A stretch of 64,000 bases of DNA from contig CP136064.1 of assembly GCA_032622095.1 (NCBI GenBank), positions 250,544,484 to 250,608,483 of the forward strand, given 5' to 3'. Within the stretch, counting starts at the first letter, position 1, and each line of letters opens with the position of its first letter. The notes under the pieces were generated by a model, which saw nothing but the letters and a program-made list of their open reading frames with translations, ran no database searches and was not told the DNA's origin. Shown here one piece after another: positions 11,935 to 24,319 of the stretch. Origin of the DNA: Siphonodentalium dalli (Eukaryota; Mollusca; Scaphopoda; Gadilida; Siphonodentaliidae). Position numbers and translations under genes: made by a program.

Positions 11935-12706
11935 TAGGCCGGATTCATCTCTTCCAGTTTAAACCTTCGAGTTTAAACCTGTTTTAAACCTGACTCTCCA
12001 GCCAAACCGGATCTAAGGGGGCGTTTGTGATCGTTCAATGGCTAGCTGGTTCGATGAGATGAGCATGCAACCAAACTACCCAGTTTCCAGGCAGACCACA
12101 ATCAGACCGGTAAAATGGTTATTGTCACGACCTCAACGCGACCTAGCACACGCATGCTTGTGTGATAATGAATCAGTTATGACATGATAATACCAAACTG
12201 TCACTCTCACATTATAGACACACCCGTCAATCGAAAGTATGCACAGCTCCACCCATGTAAATCGCGGTCCAGGAAAGATGGGATTCGTCATCTCAATTCT
12301 AGCCTCCCACAGCCGGGTTTAGCTGTACCGTCGAATTATTGGTTTAATTGGCGGTTTAACAAAAAATGACCGCAATTGATAAAAAACTTATCCCACACAT
12401 ATTACAGGTGTGAACGCTTATCGCTTGTAAATTTCCAATCAAAATATGCTCGTAATTATATACTTTAGTTGTCGATAGAACGGGCGGTCTGTATGATGCA
12501 AGTATGATTATTTAGCTCGACAATATAGAGACACTACTGCTAAACCGTGGGTTTGGCTGGACCACGTTTAAACCAGAGATGACGAATGCGTCACCCAGAC
12601 ATGCCGTATCTGGTTTAAACCACTGCATTACCTTTCAAACGGCGGCTTAAACCTAGACGTTTACATAGACTTTGTTTAAACCAGAGTTGACGAATCCGGC
12701 CTTAAC
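11935..12706. mobile_element. MITE with AGGCCGGATTC termini
   Basis: The left end AGGCCGGATTCATCTCTTCCAGTTTAAACC is mirrored by the right end near 12676-12706 (GTTTAAACCAGAGTTGACGAATCCGGCCT). Additional copies of the GTTTAAACCAGA/TCTGGTTTAAAC motif lie inside both ends. Flanks are TT/TTA on the left and TAA on the right. It lies in the intron of CTLD gene 1 and has no coding capacity. Confidence 0.65.
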
Positions 12707-12825
12707 GGCCCACGCTTTCGACCATTATACATTGAAATACCCATTTATATAAATACTGAATGGATTCTCCCACTCAGTTATAAACATCTGGGGCGATGTT
12801 TAGGAAAATAAGCAGACGACAGATA

Positions 12826-13270
12826 TTAAAGGTACTCAATCCGATTCGACGGTCCCCATGTTATCAGATTCCAACAACAACAACATTTTTTTTAATACCG
12901 CTTCAGTTATCAGAATCGATTAATTGCCCAAAAATAATGCTAACCACTGTCAACTATAGTATAAAATTGCCCAAAACCTGTTATTTATCAACGTTTTGTT
13001 CAACGAAATTTGGCCGGTTGTCAAATATCTGACACAAAAAAAGCCACTGGAATTTAGAGTTATCGATCTTCATCCGCTATCTGGTCAGATATGTTCTTCT
13101 CGTCGAACAGTTTACTGGGCACTTAAAATTAAATAACAGATTTCAAACATCGATATCTGATCACTCCTAGCTTTGATGGGTGGGTTCCTCGACTCGAATC
13201 AAATATGTTTTACCCCCGAACCCAAGGAAATAGTAATTTGCGAGCGTTAATTCGGATTGAGTACCTTTAA
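12826..13270. mobile_element. MITE with TTAAAGGTACTCAATCCGA termini (intact copy)
   Basis: The 445-bp element starts TTAAAGGTACTCAATCCGA and ends with the inverted form TCGGATTGAGTACCTTTAA. It is in the intron of CTLD gene 1. Interrupted relatives lie at 54788-55555 and 57653-59010 in opposite orientation, and comparison with this copy shows exactly where the nested transposon entered them. Confidence 0.75.
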
Positions 13271-14501
13271 AAGTGCAGAAGGATTCATATTTATTGGAGG
13301 GATATGTTCAGATAATACGTTCAACAAACAACCCATGCACCGCAGCTAGATTCGGAGTAACATGCAAGTGTTTTACGTTGGCGACATAATATACTCTAGT
13401 TGAAGTCAAATAACATGGTATTGAGTTATAGATAGGGAAAATGTCTCAAACACCAATCATTTAACAGAATATATGGGCACATGGCTTCGAGTACTACTGT
13501 ACAATGTGCTAATTGTGTAGTTAATAGTATAACTATCTAGGATTGAGAGGGGAATCTTGATATCCACGAACGACTGATAATCAACTAAATATTCCATGAT
13601 AACCTCGATCCACATGCACGAACATTGATACTAAACCGAATATTCCGTGCCAAGCATCATGCAAGTAGGGTTCATGCTGGCATAGGCCAATGGCCAACTT
13701 TTTTTTGAAAATGGCCAACCAAAATTTCTTGTCGAAAGTTTGTATTAGTTTGGCTGTGTTTAAACAAAGGCGATTCACATTAAGTCTGCTTCACAGTGCC
13801 ATATGCCTCAATAAAACTCTCAAAAACTCAAACTACATGAATTCAATTCTTACAAAAGTAATATTTGTGAGTGTCATCTGAGTTGATAGACATCACAATA
13901 GTTCAATCCGATCATAACATGGTCATTTTCATATATATATCATGGAGGCACTTCATTGCTTCAATGTGCACAAATAAATTCTCATTTCTTATCGAAATGG
14001 CCATGTTTGGGTCGGATATTTCATTTCAGGTGTCATATATATCACATGAAACCCCTATTGTATCACTAAAAAGCCATTACATATTTCCTTAACTCTCACT
14101 AGTGACGAAAAGGCGCGTGCTTCCAGCCAACGGCATCGCGCCAACAAAACGACTTTACATTTAATCAGGCGGATTAATACTATTTCGTAAAGCCTCACAG
14201 GACAACAACACAAAATGATTGCTTTGTTCGTTGAAGTTATCTTGTCCAACTTCATTCCTTTTAAGGTGTAAAGTTCTGACAACTTTACAGGGAATACCTT
14301 GACACAGAAGCCACTCATACCACACTCATACAAATATTTATCACATAATTTGCCCATAAAAGCAGTTTCATAATTATCGATAAGAGACACGTTTAATATC
14401 AGCGCGTGCGATGACGTCACATCGTTCTTCAAATGACTTGCGATCGCTGCGGTTTTTATCGTTGTTTTCGATGGATATTTCGCATTGCTTCGCGTTTATT
14501 T
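13271..14501 (-). other. Intron of CTLD gene 1, middle part
   Basis: No further gene or repeat recognised. The minus ORF at 14055-14432 (125 codons) and plus ORFs here lack domain signals and are inside the intron. Confidence 0.4.
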
Positions 14502-14680
14502 GATCATGTGATAAAAAGTATCTCACACTCGTCCTATTTTATACGTAATTTATCAACCTCGTCCACTAAATTCTATTTGAGCCTCGGTGAACCTCGGCTC
14601 AAATCGAATTTAGTGAACTCGGTTGATAAATTCCGTATAAAATAGAAACTCATGTGAGATCCTCTATTTATCATATGACT
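14502..14680. repeat. Fold-back palindrome P3
   Basis: Arms starting at GATAAAAAGTATCTCAC and ending GTGAGATCCTCTATTTATC pair over about 80 bp around a centre TTGAGCCTCGGTGAACCTCGGCTCAA. The right end carries the CCTCTAT terminal signature seen in P4 and P5. Confidence 0.75.
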
Positions 14681-15160
14681 CAATCATTATTTACGTTGGA
14701 AAGTATGTCATAAATCAATTTCATATGAACTACTAGTTCATATCACATTCCGATAATTTGATTGGTTTGTTGACAAAAGGTGTGTTTTGATTGGCTGAAT
14801 GGCAGCCGGTGTCGAGCCGTATCTCTAACTAAATGCAGGTCAAATTCGTGCGCGTCAATCAACGCAATGCCGAAATTCTCGCAATTATAATCTTGAAATA
14901 TATAGTTTTGGACATTGTTATACGATAAATAGAATATGTAATTCGTATTTATCTAATAAACATACGATATAATGTCACAAACTGAGAACAGAATAGCGCA
15001 CTATATCTTCGCGTGCATATTATTTCTGCTAGTTCACCAGGTGTAATTGGGCTTCCGGTGCAATGAAGTGACGTCACATTAACCTTTTGCTGCCGATGTC
15101 ATATAGCTATTTAGTGATTTGTGTGCGTTTTGGACATCATAATCAATTTATAGGTGTCAT

Positions 15161-15300
15161 ATGATAAATAGAATATGTAATTCGTGTTTCTCTCATATGA
15201 TATTTATGAAACGAGTGGAGGCTCGAGAAAACTGAAAATTCTTAGACTCGTTTCATAAATATCATATGAGAGAAACACTCATTTCATATCCTCTATATAT
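15161..15300. repeat. Fold-back palindrome P4
   Basis: The left end is ATAAATAGAATATG and the right end CATATCCTCTATAT. Arms include TTTCTCTCATATGATATTTATGAAACGAGT and its inverse. The centre is GGAGGCTCGAG plus a short AT stretch. The terminal motifs match P3 and P5 but the arms do not. Confidence 0.75.
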
Positions 15301-15454
15301 TACTCTGTGCAAAGATATGCATTAATCCTGTCGTTCTTGTTTACATGTTATGTCACACCTTTGTATGGGGACAGAGATCACTAGTTGACACATCTTGCAT
15401 GTGTCCAAACCCCATATAGTGTTTGTACAATAACATATTTCTAAAGAAAAGTAC

Positions 15455-15725
15455 CTTGTTATAGAAGCCAAGATGCCAGCAGGGTAAACAATGTTGCTGA
15501 ATAATTGTATATATTCACTATCATGATCCTCATACAGACTGCTTAAACCGTCGCTCAAGCATGCCGAAGATGCATCATCCCATGTTCCTGTGTTTGTCAT
15601 ATACACGCTCCAGGCTATATTAGGCGGTGTAGTCGGTGGACCAGGGGCCGGTCCCGGATTGGATCCGGGATCTGGAGTCGGAGACGGAGACGGGGTCGCA
15701 TATGACGTCATGGAACTCATACTTG
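15455..15725 (-). CDS. C-type lectin domain gene 1, exon A (linker and first half of CTLD)
   Basis: The exon encodes a Pro/Ser/Thr/Gly-rich linker (about 25 residues, with alternating PSP and PGP units) and then the N-terminal half of a CTLD: W-x-VY, a helix with WDDASSAC (first conserved Cys), an acidic YEDHDSEYIQ segment and a hydrophobic end. The acceptor is TTGAAATTGCAG before 15725 and the donor is AAG|GTACTT after 15455. It enters in phase 1 and leaves in phase 2, matching exon B at 11409-11644. The upstream signal-peptide exon was not found. The two exons together make one complete CTLD with an EPN motif; ligand and tissue are unknown. Confidence 0.85.
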
Positions 15726-16289
15726 CTGCAATTTCAATTCAATTTCAGTTCAATTTATTAGTATTCTGATCGTCAAAATAGATATAAAAGAAACATATTG
15801 CAATCAGCGACATATCGATGCAAACATAAATTGTTGCATGGATGCACATGTGGATATCATACAGTTGTATATTGCAATAGTGTCTCGATCTATATAAATA
15901 TATTTATCTGATAGACATATAGGGTTATAGTTATTGTGTTCGGTCACTGGATATGGATTTTGAATGACAATAGGCATTAAGCCTCAAAGGGACTCAGATT
16001 GTAGTACATGTAGCGCATTTCTTATGAATAATGATAATTTACTCATTGTGTTCTCGTTGTGGGTTCTGAAAAGTGTGGCTAATTTCAATACATTTGGCCT
16101 CTTATAGAAATATGGCTTAATATACTTTTCTCTTAGTTCTCTAAGTTCAATACAGCGTAAAATTGTGTGTTACTCGTAACCAATCATGAAATTAATCCGT
16201 TTATGATTAAATATTCGCTGACAAATCATTTACGTGGCTCTCGTATATCTTATAACGCTCCACCTAATACGCACACGTTTGACTACCAA
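15726..16289. other. Upstream flank or intron of CTLD gene 1
   Basis: Nothing recognised. 5' exons of CTLD gene 1 must lie at or beyond here. Confidence 0.35.
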
Positions 16290-16795
16290 AATATAGTCAA
16301 TCGGGGTTCACGATTAGATGGCTATTGGCATATAATCGCGACCACGGGAGGCACGCGTGGTTTCGATTGATTATCATATTTAATCTGAAGGGTAATAACT
16401 CTATAAAGAATGTACTTTGACGAAATAACGGCGATTTGTATGAGAAATTGCAACACCACAATAGATCAAATATGGTGAAATATAAGTCAAATTCTTCTAT
16501 TGGTTGGGTGAGCTTGGTGGAGGTTTGGGTTACGCTCTTTAAAACACTTGTTCAAATATCTCCGTTATTTCGTTTTTAAAAATAATTTCCTATTTCTATA
16601 TTTCGCTCTATTTCGCTGTATTTTCCTATTTCGCTTTTTCGTTGTATTTCATATTTCGATAATTTGATATATTTTACATATTATGGGATATGGGATTATA
16701 TGATATCCAACATTCTGATATTCAATCGAACATCACGTGCCACCTGTGCTCGCGATTAGATGCCACTAGCCATCCAATCGTGAACCCCGATTACA
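16290..16795. mobile_element. MITE with ATCGGGGTTCACGATT termini
   Basis: About 65-70 bp inverted terminal repeats. The left begins near ATCGGGGTTCACGATTAGAT and continues through TAATCGCGACCAC to GGCACG. The right (about 16733-16795) is its inverse with several substitutions. The interior is AT-rich (TATTTCGCTxTATTT repeats) without ORFs. Confidence 0.75.
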
Positions 16796-16943
16796 TATAG
16801 TTTGCTATATAATCCTTGGCGTATTGGCTGAACTTAAACATGCCAAATGTTAATGTTCTTTTGCTTTTTTGTAATTTTAAGATTCTTCTTTCCCAATATA
16901 CAACTGACATTTTAGAAAGCCAAACATATAACGAATCGGGTAA

Positions 16944-17313
16944 GTTTACGTTCAGATGACCACGATTCAATCGTAAATGGAGGAATCGGGCCCGACGAGA
17001 TCGTGGATAGTTTGTTCAGATAATTGCGATGTCGTCGTGCACTATGATATCGTAGGTTGTTCCTAAAGCATGTGATTGACTACCCTACGGTCATTTCCAG
17101 CTACGATTTTTACGTACACACGACTGCGATTACGTCGCAAGTGGATGTAAACAAGGATACGCCACGATTTCGCATCTAAAATCAAACAGCGCTTGATATT
17201 ATTTAATGACCTACGATTTTGATGTGAGCATTCGCAGTCCAACTAACGGTTACTTCCTACGACGGAAATCTTTCCACTTACGAGTGTATCGTGGTCGTCT
17301 GAACGTTCCACTA
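16944..17313. mobile_element. MITE with ACGTTCAGATGACCACGAT termini
   Basis: Terminal inverted repeats of about 35 bp (ACGTTCAGATGACCACGAT on the left, ATCGTGGTCGTCTGAACGT on the right). The interior repeats CTACGATTTT and its inverse. The plus ORF at 17206-17412 starts inside and is not supported. Confidence 0.7.
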
Positions 17314-17868
17314 ACAGTTAATGTTTGTTTCCTCTTAAAGGCCCTTTTAATTTTCGAGTCACCGATTAGTTTGTATGGTGCCTTGATATACGGTTTTAAT
17401 AACAAACTATGACATAAAATATGATTAAAAACTATAATTCATCACCATTTGGAACGTCTGTATTTCACAAGGTGCCCATAGAGTAATAGAAAATAGCTGA
17501 AATCATAGAAACATTTCCCCCGTTTCGCTCACAGAATTCAACATAATTCTAACTAAGATATTTCATATTTCCATTTGCATAATTTGAATATTTCAGGCAA
17601 ACGCTAAGTTGAAATCGTTTTCGATAGTTTGATTTTCCAATAACTATGTAGTGTGAAATTTGTTTTTAGATCAAAAGTAGAATATTTTCCTACTTTCGCA
17701 GACTTTCGGTAAAATATTTTATTGAAATAGTCATAATTATGTTGGAAAAGTCCAACCATGTGGTGTGAGGTTGAAAATATCCAGCAGTTGGAAACACAGT
17801 CTGGGTGAACGTCGACTCTATATTTGAAATCTAGAGTCTGGAGCTAATGTCGCCAAAACCATTTCTAC
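17314..17868. other. Unassigned sequence
   Basis: AT-rich sequence between a MITE and a LINE remnant. Nothing recognised. Confidence 0.35.
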
Positions 17869-18848
17869 GGCGAATCAGGTAGACAACCCATAGAAATTGA
17901 AATCAAAGTACGATTAATGAAATACTGGGTACACCTGAAAAACATGAATACAAATCGAATTGGGAAGATATTGTTTGATTTATCTGAATGTCTACTAAAT
18001 GGCAATGACACGAACTCTTTCAAGTGGAACCTGAAAATTCGAGAGATTCTCTCTTCGTGTAATCAATCCCACTTAATAGATGCTCAAAGAATACAAAACC
18101 CGAACAAATTTCTGGATTATGTGCGTTGTAGTATAATAAATCAATTCAAATTAACCTGGAGAGCTGATATGAACAACGGTTCCAGTAGGGGGAAAATTTA
18201 CCAGATATTCAAACACGAAATTTACTTTGAGAAATATCTCGACCTACTGAACTACAAAAATCGAACAATTTTATGTAAATTTCGAACATCCAACCATAAA
18301 TTACCAATCTAAACCGGAAGATGGGATAACACAGACCATAAGGACAGGAAATGTATTTTGTGTAGCAAGAGTCAAATTGGAGATGAATTTCATTACCTTT
18401 TAGAATGTAACAAATTCAAGACTCAAAGATCTCATCTAATCCAAAATAGACATGCTGAACGGGCTAATGTAGTAATAATGAGTGACGTTCTGAACTCAAA
18501 TGACCCACATTTCCTACGCAAGTTATGTACTTTTATCAAAACTATATTTAGTGAAGTAGAAAAGACTCGCAGCACATAACGTGGTTGAAGTTGTTGTTGT
18601 TGTTGTTGTTATCGCACAAGCAATGAATCTACCATATACACATGATACACAACATATAAATGTAATAAAACCCGTTATCTCGACAGCAACACACTTATTA
18701 TATAAATTGCACATGTAATTGTATGTAAGGTTTTGAGACCATGTAAAACCGGATGTAAATATTGTTTATATGCTTCATCTCTTTGTATATACTTCTGTCT
18801 CAATATCCTATCATGTAACCTGGATCAGAGAATAAAGCATTATTATTC
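17869..18848 (+). pseudogene. 5'-truncated LINE remnant: C-terminal ORF2 part and 3' tail
   Basis: The open frame reads the region after the reverse transcriptase of a non-LTR retrotransposon: GRQPIEIEIKVRLMKYW, then CKFRTSNHKLPI, a premature stop at 18310-18312, and in the same frame a C-x2-C-x8-H-x4-C knuckle (CILC...HYLLEC) to a stop at 18577-18579. Such CCHC knuckles are typical of LINE ORF2 C-termini. The 3' region includes a TTG microsatellite (18590-18612) and ends AATAAAGCATTATTATTC, like LINE tails with ATT repeats. The endonuclease and catalytic reverse transcriptase are missing, so it is dead. Confidence 0.8.
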
Positions 18849-18953
18849 AGCGAAGAGCTTCCCCAAAATGACGTCACGGATTTTAAAAAATACATCGACG
18901 ATTGACAGGTGTCCCCACGTGTTATATGTTGTGCTTCGCAATAGCAATGGCCC

Positions 18954-19218
18954 GTGTCGCGACATAAACGTACAAAAGATAATATTTGTCGTGTGTGCGA
19001 CTATTCTTTTTCGGGAGATGAACTCGCTGCATCAACCGGAAAGCTGCATCCGAGAGCAAATAATAAGGTCGTCATCAAAAATGATGCTTTAGAACAATTT
19101 AAAAGCATAAAATTAAGTCATTTCCTCGGTGTTTAACTTTCAGATGACTTTTTTACGACAAATAATTTGATTTGCAAACCATGTTACAATAAAGTAAATC
19201 AAATACACGGACACGAGT
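18954..19218 (+). pseudogene. Fragment with paired CxxC motifs and an in-frame stop
   Basis: One frame reads CRVCDYSF near the start (C-x2-C) and CKPCYNKVNQIHGHE near the end (C-x2-C), about 60 residues apart, with a stop TAA at 19134-19136 between them (after HFLGV). The four cysteines would form a treble-clef-like zinc site. Such Cys4 modules occur at the N-termini of some transposase-linked and zinc-finger proteins, but I cannot name the family. It is likely a decayed gene or transposon piece. Confidence 0.45.
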
Positions 19219-19548
19219 GAGTTCTATTTATATTTATGGGAGGCCAAGTTGGTACCATGCGCAGGCATATCTATCAGGTCTAGCACATCCTTCAAATTAA
19301 TCCGAATCGTACCGAATATATAATTTCGAAGCCATTTTTTCTGTCTCTGTTGTATTTGCAAGCATCGGTTTCGATCGGAGAAATACCGACTCTGTTACTC
19401 TATTTAGAGGTGACATTATGGGAGTCTCCGCCCACTAACACTTGTTTATTAACCCATGCGGTTTCATTGGACGGATAAATAATTTACGCAATCAATCAGA
19501 TTACGGAATCCCGAGGACTTGGAAATGAGATAGCGATGTTATCCGTCA
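19219..19548. other. Unassigned flank of the minisatellite
   Basis: Contains TATGGGAGGCCAAGTT at 19236-19251, similar to the end of the 1.24-kb element at 5274. No mate was found, so it may be a solo fragment. Confidence 0.35.
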
Positions 19549-22377
19549 GACCCTGGTGCAGGTTTTAATATGGACACCCCACAGCGGAAACCCTTTAGCC
19601 ACATCCCTGGTGCATGTTTTAATCTGGACACCCTACAGCGGAGACCATTTAGCAACATCCCTGGGGCAGGTTTTAAGCTGGACACCCAACAGCGGAGACC
19701 GTTTATCCACATCCCTGGTGCAGGTTTTAATCTGGACACCCCACAGCGGAGACCCTTTAGCCACACCCCTTGTGCAGCTTTTAATCTGGACACAACACAG
19801 CAGAGACCCTTTAACCACATCCCGGGTGCAGGTTTTAAGCTGGACACACCACAGCAGAGACCCTTTAGCCACATCCCTGGTGCAGGTTTTAAGCTGGACA
19901 CTCCACAGCGGAGACCCTTTAACCACATCCCGGGTGCAGGTTTTAAGCTAGACACCCCACAGCAGAGACACTTTAGCCACATCCCTCGTGCAGGGTTTTA
20001 AGCTGGACACACCAGAGTAGAGACCATTTAGCCACATCCCTGATGCAGGTTTTAATCTGGACACCCCACAGCAGAGACCCTCTAGCCACATCCCTGGTGC
20101 AGGTTTTAATCTGGACACCCCACAGCGGAGACTCTTTAACCACACCCCTTGTGCAGCTTTTAATCTGGACACCCCACAGCGGAGACTATTTAACCACATC
20201 CCGGGTGCAGGTTTTAGGCTGGACACACCACAGCAGAGACCCATTAGCCACATACCTTGTGCAGGTTTTAAGCTGGACACCCCACAGCAGATCTAGAGAC
20301 CCTTTAGCCACATCCCTGGTGCAGGTTTTAAGCTGGACACTGCACAGCGGAGACCCTTTAACCACACCCCGGATGCAGGTTTTAAGCTGGATATCTCACA
20401 GCAGAGACCCTTTAGCCACATCCCTCGTACAGGTTTTAAGCTGGACACCCCACAGTGGAGACCCTTTAGCCACATCCCTGATGCAGGTTTTAATCTGGAC
20501 ACCCCACAGCGGAAACCCTTTAGCCACATCCCTGGTGCAGGTTTTGAGCTGGACACCTCACAGCAGAGACCCTTTAGCCACATCCCTGGTGCAGGTTTTA
20601 AGCTTGACAGCCCACAGCGGAGACCATTTAGCCACATCCTTGGTGCAGGTTTTAAGCTGGACACCCCAGAGCGGAAACCCTTTAGCCACATCCCTGATTC
20701 AAGTTTTAATCTGGACACCCCACAGCGGAGACCCTTTAGCCACATCCCTGGTGCAGGTTTTAATCTGGACATCCCACAGCGGAAACCCTTTAGCCACATC
20801 CCTGATGCATGTTTTAATCTGGACACCCCACAGCGGAGACCCTTTAGCCACATCCTTGGTGCAGGTTTTAAGCTGGACACCCCGCAGCGGAAACCCTTTA
20901 GCCACACCCCTGATGCAGGTTTTAAGCTGGACACCCCACAGCGGAGACCCTTTAGCCACATCCCTGGCGCAGATTTTAATCTGGACACCACACAGCACAG
21001 ACCCTTTAGCCACATCCCTGGTGCAGGTTTTAAGCTGGACACACCACAGCGGAGACCATTTAGCCACATCCCTGGAGCAGGTTTTAATATGGACACCCCA
21101 CAGCGGAGACCCTTTAACCACACCCCGGATGCAGGTTTTAAGCTGGATATCTCACAGCAGAGACCCTTTAGCCACATCCCTCGTACAGGTTTTAAGCTGG
21201 ACACCCCACAGTGGAGACCCTTTAGCCACATCCCTGATGCAGGTTTTAATCTGGACACCCCACAGCGGAAACCCTTTAGCCACATCCCTGGTGCAGGTTT
21301 TGAGCTGGACACCTCACAGCAGAGACCCTTTAGCCACATCCCTGGTGCAGGTTTTAAGCTTGACAGCCCACAGCGGAGACCATTTAGCCACATCCTTGGT
21401 GCAGGTTTTAAGCTGGACACCCCAGAGCGGAAACCCTTTAGCCACATCCCTGATTCAAGTTTTAATCTGGACACCCCACAGCGGAGACCCTTTAGCCACA
21501 TCCCTGGTGCAGGTTTTAATCTGGACATCCCACAGCGGAAACCCTTTAGCCACATCCCTGATGCATGTTTTAATCTGGACACCCCACAGCGGAGACCCTT
21601 TAGCCACATCCTTGGTGCAGGTTTTAAGCTGGACACCCCGCAGCGGAAACCCTTTAGCCACACCCCTGATGCAGGTTTTAAGCTGGACACCCCACAGCGG
21701 AGACCCTTTAGCCACATCCCTGGCGCAGATTTTAATCTGGACACCACACAGCACAGACCCTTTAGCCACATCCCTGGTGCAGGTTTTAAGCTGGACACAC
21801 CACAGCGGAGACCATTTAGCCACATCCCTGGAGCAGGTTTTAATATGGACACCCCACAGCGGAGACCCTTTAGTCACATCCCTGGCGCAGGTTTTAATCT
21901 GGACGCCCCACAGCGGAAACCCTTTAGCCACATCCCTGGTGTAGGTTTTAAGCTGGACATCCCGCAGCGGAAACCCTTTAGTCACATCCCTGGTGCAGGT
22001 TTTAATCTGGACACCCCACAGCGGAGACCCTTTAGCCACATCGCTGGTGCAGGTTTTAAGCCTGACACCCCACAGCAGATGCCATTTAGCCACATCCCTG
22101 GTGCAGGTTTTAATCTGGACATCCCACAGCGGAGACCCTTTAGCCACATCCCTGGTGCAAGTTTTAATCTGGACACCCCACAGCGGAGACCCTTTAGCCA
22201 CATCCCTGGTGCATGTTTTAAGCTTGACACCCCACAGCGGAGACCCTTTAACCACATCCCTGGTGCAGGTTTTGATCTGGACACCCACAGCGGAGACCAT
22301 TTAGCCACACCCCTGGTGCAGGTTTTAATCTGAACACCCCACAGCGGTGACCCTTTAGCCACATACCTGGTGCACGG
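19549..22377. repeat. 54-bp minisatellite, about 52 units, with 756-bp higher-order repeat
   Basis: The unit begins CACATCCCTGGTGCAGGTTTT and continues through CTGGACACCCCACAGCGG and AGACCCTTTAGC. Because 54 is a multiple of 3, long ORFs appear in several frames on both strands (plus: an 18-residue unit with PFSHIPGAGF, or one with DPLATSLVQVL; minus: MWLKGLRCGVSSL). These overlap one another and have no start context, so I treat them as non-coding by-products. A 14-unit block repeats almost identically at a 756-bp offset (GGATGCAGG at 20371 and 21127), showing a recent block duplication. Confidence 0.95.
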
Positions 22378-22449
22378 CTTTTGTTGCAATCTGCTGCTTG
22401 ATATATATATTTTTTAAAGTTTTTATTGATCAAAATTTAATGTATATAT

Positions 22450-23305
22450 ATAAACTAGAAGGTGACCCGACTTCGTCCGGGCTTTGACCTTGAATTGTCT
22501 ATTTTGAAGGCCAAGGTCAAGTGGGGTCACGATTTGACCCGTCCAAAACACAGTGCCCGAACAAAAGTACCCGACAAAAGTACCCGTCGAAATCCATCCG
22601 GTTTTACCCGATTTGACCTTTTAACCCGATTTGATTTCCACTCAAGTATATAAACGCGCCACATTTACACACGTAAAGATAAATTACCATCGGTGCCCGA
22701 GATATCGCCAAGACGTCTGAAACAGTCAAATGCATCGGCCGGTTGAGCGTTAACGTGATCTAACGTTATGACAGGGATTATAAATAAACGACGCTACGGA
22801 GTTTCTATACCGCCAGCTTGTCCAATGGCGACTCCCTTATGACGTTACATGGCTCGTTACGTCGCTTCCATCTCCCGTCTATCTATACTCCCTGGTTATG
22901 AACTCTAACGACGTCATAGAAGTTACGCATTGTCAGGGAACATGGGAATTTGTTTACGTTCCCTGGCATTGTTTGCTTATATACGTTCGTCGACGTATGA
23001 ATATAGAGTTATCCTCCCTGCATCGCAGTGGTAAATTTCGGTGTGATTATCACTGCGATTCCGAGATATGAGTTTTGAAGGTCAAGGTCACGTCGCACGG
23101 ACAAATAAAATTATCACTGCGATTCCGAGATATGAGTTTTGAAGGTCAAGGTCACGTCGCACTGACAAATAAATATGCCTATGTTCGTCTCCGGCCGAAA
23201 ATACCACCACGTACCAAGTTTCATCGAAATTGGCTTAGTCGTTTTTGAGTTCATCGATTTCAAACACACACACACACAGATCTTTCAAAATATATAATAG
23301 ATATA
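22450..23305. mobile_element. Dispersed element of TAGAAGGTGACCCG type with CACACA tail
   Basis: Starts in TATATATATAAACTAGAAGGTGACCCG and ends with CCAAGTTTCATCGAAATTGG, a CA repeat, AGATCTTTC and AATATATAATAGATA. This arrangement resembles the 3' ends of common invertebrate non-LTR or related elements. A segment of about 61 bp (GATTCCGAGATATGAGTTTT with GGTCAAGGTCACGTCGCAC) is tandemly duplicated at 23047-23168. No protein domain is evident. Confidence 0.45.
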
Positions 23306-23699
23306 TTGTAAAACAAATTAGCAAAAAGATGATATCACACACGCTCTTTCGTTCCCCATGCTATCAATAACTTGCACACACCCGTCCACTCACCTGCTCT
23401 TTCACTCATCGTGACATGTCTATAACTATACACGTTTCTGGTATGGGTCCCGCGAGCTATGTTAGACATAGATTTAGTCAAAGAGCAAATTTCTCTAATG
23501 TTTGATATTAATTGTATATATAGCCTTTCTAAGTATAATAGGATCTTGATTAATGTAGAAATAAGTTTATTCCGTTTTATGGTGGATCAAATCGACGGTT
23601 CCTCGACACTTATTCATCTGCCAATACTTGTGAGTTTGAGAGATAAAGTTGGATTTCAGTGGGAAAGTTATTTTGATACATCATGGTTTGTTTGCTTCT
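23306..23699. other. Unassigned sequence
   Basis: The plus ORF 23459-23701 (80 codons) lacks a domain signal. Nothing else seen. Confidence 0.3.
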
Positions 23700-23850
23700 G
23701 ACCGGGGGGGGGGGGGGGGCTGCGGGACACAACGTACCGGGGTGGGGGGGGGGGGGTACATAGGCGTCAAAAAATTACACGTAAATTTGTTCCTTATTCA
23801 TTTAGGGCGGGGAGGGGGGGGTTGTCGGAAAAAATTTGCATGTATTTTTT
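23700..23850. repeat. G-run dispersed repeat
   Basis: Three long G runs (16, 11 and about 8 bases) separated by ACGTACCGGGGTG and GTCAAAAAATTACACGTAAATTTGTTCC-like sequence. The same type occurs at 226-300 and 617-780. G runs could form quadruplexes. Confidence 0.6.
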
Positions 23851-23892
23851 TCTCCAAATATGTATTTTCAGACTCACAACTTCAATTTTCTC

Positions 23893-24222
23893 TCATTTTA
23901 TAGAATATGGATTAACCTTAATATCCAAATCATATATACATGAGTAGTACAATCCACCTAAAACAATTTTGGATAACCACTGTCTTGGTTTACATGTGAT
24001 ATTAACCCCATTAACCCTCCTAATAATGCCGACTATGTCAGTGTCTACCAGTCGAATGCAGAATTCTACCCTGCGATCGCTTATCTGGCAAATTTTTACT
24101 GCAGAACTATCCCATGTATTAAACAATTTCTCCCCCAATGGTATCAGAAAACAGTTATATGCTGGTATCTCACTCATCTCATTTGCATCTTTTTCAAAGT
24201 CGAGGTAATGACTAGTTGTCAT
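23893..24222 (-). other. Uncharacterised ORF of 109 codons
   Basis: Open on the minus strand from 24222 to 23893 with balanced amino-acid composition. No motif, signal peptide or splice evidence is recognised. It lies between two G-run repeats and downstream of a LINE in the same orientation. It may be an exon, a repeat relic or chance. Confidence 0.2.
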
Positions 24223-24319
24223 TTTTTAAAGTGCATACAAAGCGTTGCGATCACCAATATACATGTTTGTACATGGCATGACATCACGAGGTCAAACCGA
24301 GTTGTTGTCCGGCTGGGGT

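Noticed and set aside
20043-21944. A 633-codon plus-strand ORF, and a 519-codon minus-strand ORF over the same bases
   Set aside because: Both are translations of the 54-bp minisatellite, which stays open in several frames because its unit is divisible by three; there is no start context, signal or domain.
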